Assembly: GCA_966186435.1 (NCBI GenBank)
Contig: CBIFWW010000091.1
Span: forward strand, 1 to 13,315
Length of the DNA stretch: 13,315 bases
Direction: 5' to 3'
From: CBIFWW01 sp966186435
GTDB taxonomy: Bacteria; Pseudomonadota; Gammaproteobacteria; Enterobacterales; Enterobacteriaceae
Shown: one piece after another, positions 13,310 to 13,315 of the stretch
Layout of the letters: every line of letters begins with the position of its first letter
How positions within the stretch are numbered: position 1 is the first letter of the stretch
Translations under genes and position numbers: made by a program
The notes under the pieces: generated by a model
Seen by the model: only the letters and a program-made list of their open reading frames with translations
Told to the model about the DNA's origin: nothing
Databases searched by the model: none

Positions 13310-13315
13310 TTACGC
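13310..13315 (-). CDS. acpP: 3' end of probable acpP (acyl carrier protein), partial
   Basis: The last six bases read GCG TAA on the minus strand, an alanine codon and stop. E. coli acpP ends in ...HQA-stop and lies directly upstream of fabF. The call rests on gene order and these two codons only, so it is an inference; the rest of the gene is outside the window. Confidence 0.4.
   Translation of the reverse strand, partial: A

Noticed and set aside
1..13315. CRISPR array, phage, insertion sequence, toxin-antitoxin pair, tRNA or rRNA genes
   Set aside because: No regularly spaced repeats, no transposase or integrase reading frame, no RNA gene signatures; apart from the ERIC, every gene belongs to conserved core functions in conserved order.

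Overview
The window is an ordinary chromosomal segment of a gamma-proteobacterium in the order Enterobacterales. Every complete gene lies on the minus strand, and every one gives a full-length product that matches its Escherichia coli counterpart in length and motifs. Two things place it outside the Escherichia/Salmonella group, in or near Yersiniaceae (Serratia/Yersinia-like). There is a large ERIC repeat carrying an extra internal module, and there is no fhuE between ptsG and hinT. That placement is inference; the genus cannot be read from the sequence alone.

In transcription order, from the right edge to the left: the last bases of a probable acpP, a hairpin, then fabF (fatty-acid elongation) with a strong terminator. 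Next comes a compact cluster pabC-mltG-tmk-holB-ycfH, covering folate synthesis, glycan chain termination, dTMP kinase, the clamp-loader delta' subunit and a TatD-family nuclease. Spacings there run from 10-nt gaps to overlaps. A 301-nt intergenic region follows. It holds the ptsG control region: a CRP site, an Mlc-type operator over the -10 box, and a leader with the conserved SgrS pairing sequence at the ribosome binding site. ptsG (glucose EIIBC) ends in its own terminator.

The next intergenic region (5428-5862) holds the ptsG terminator, a stretch with only a weak promoter candidate, and the ERIC element, whose left end touches the hinT ribosome binding site. hinT-ycfL-lpoB-thiK-nagZ-ycfP then form one tight operon (purine phosphoramidase, lipoprotein, PBP1B activator, thiamine kinase, muropeptide glucosaminidase, esterase-like protein) ending in a terminator. 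Last is ndh, the NADH:quinone dehydrogenase. It has its own promoter carrying FNR and PdhR boxes, a 14-bp inverted repeat in the leader, and a terminator at the left edge.

I found no novel multi-gene system, phage, insertion sequence, CRISPR array, tRNA or rRNA. The points worth a second look are regulatory: the enlarged ERIC at hinT, the ndh leader hairpin, the ptsG leader, and the acpP-fabF hairpin.
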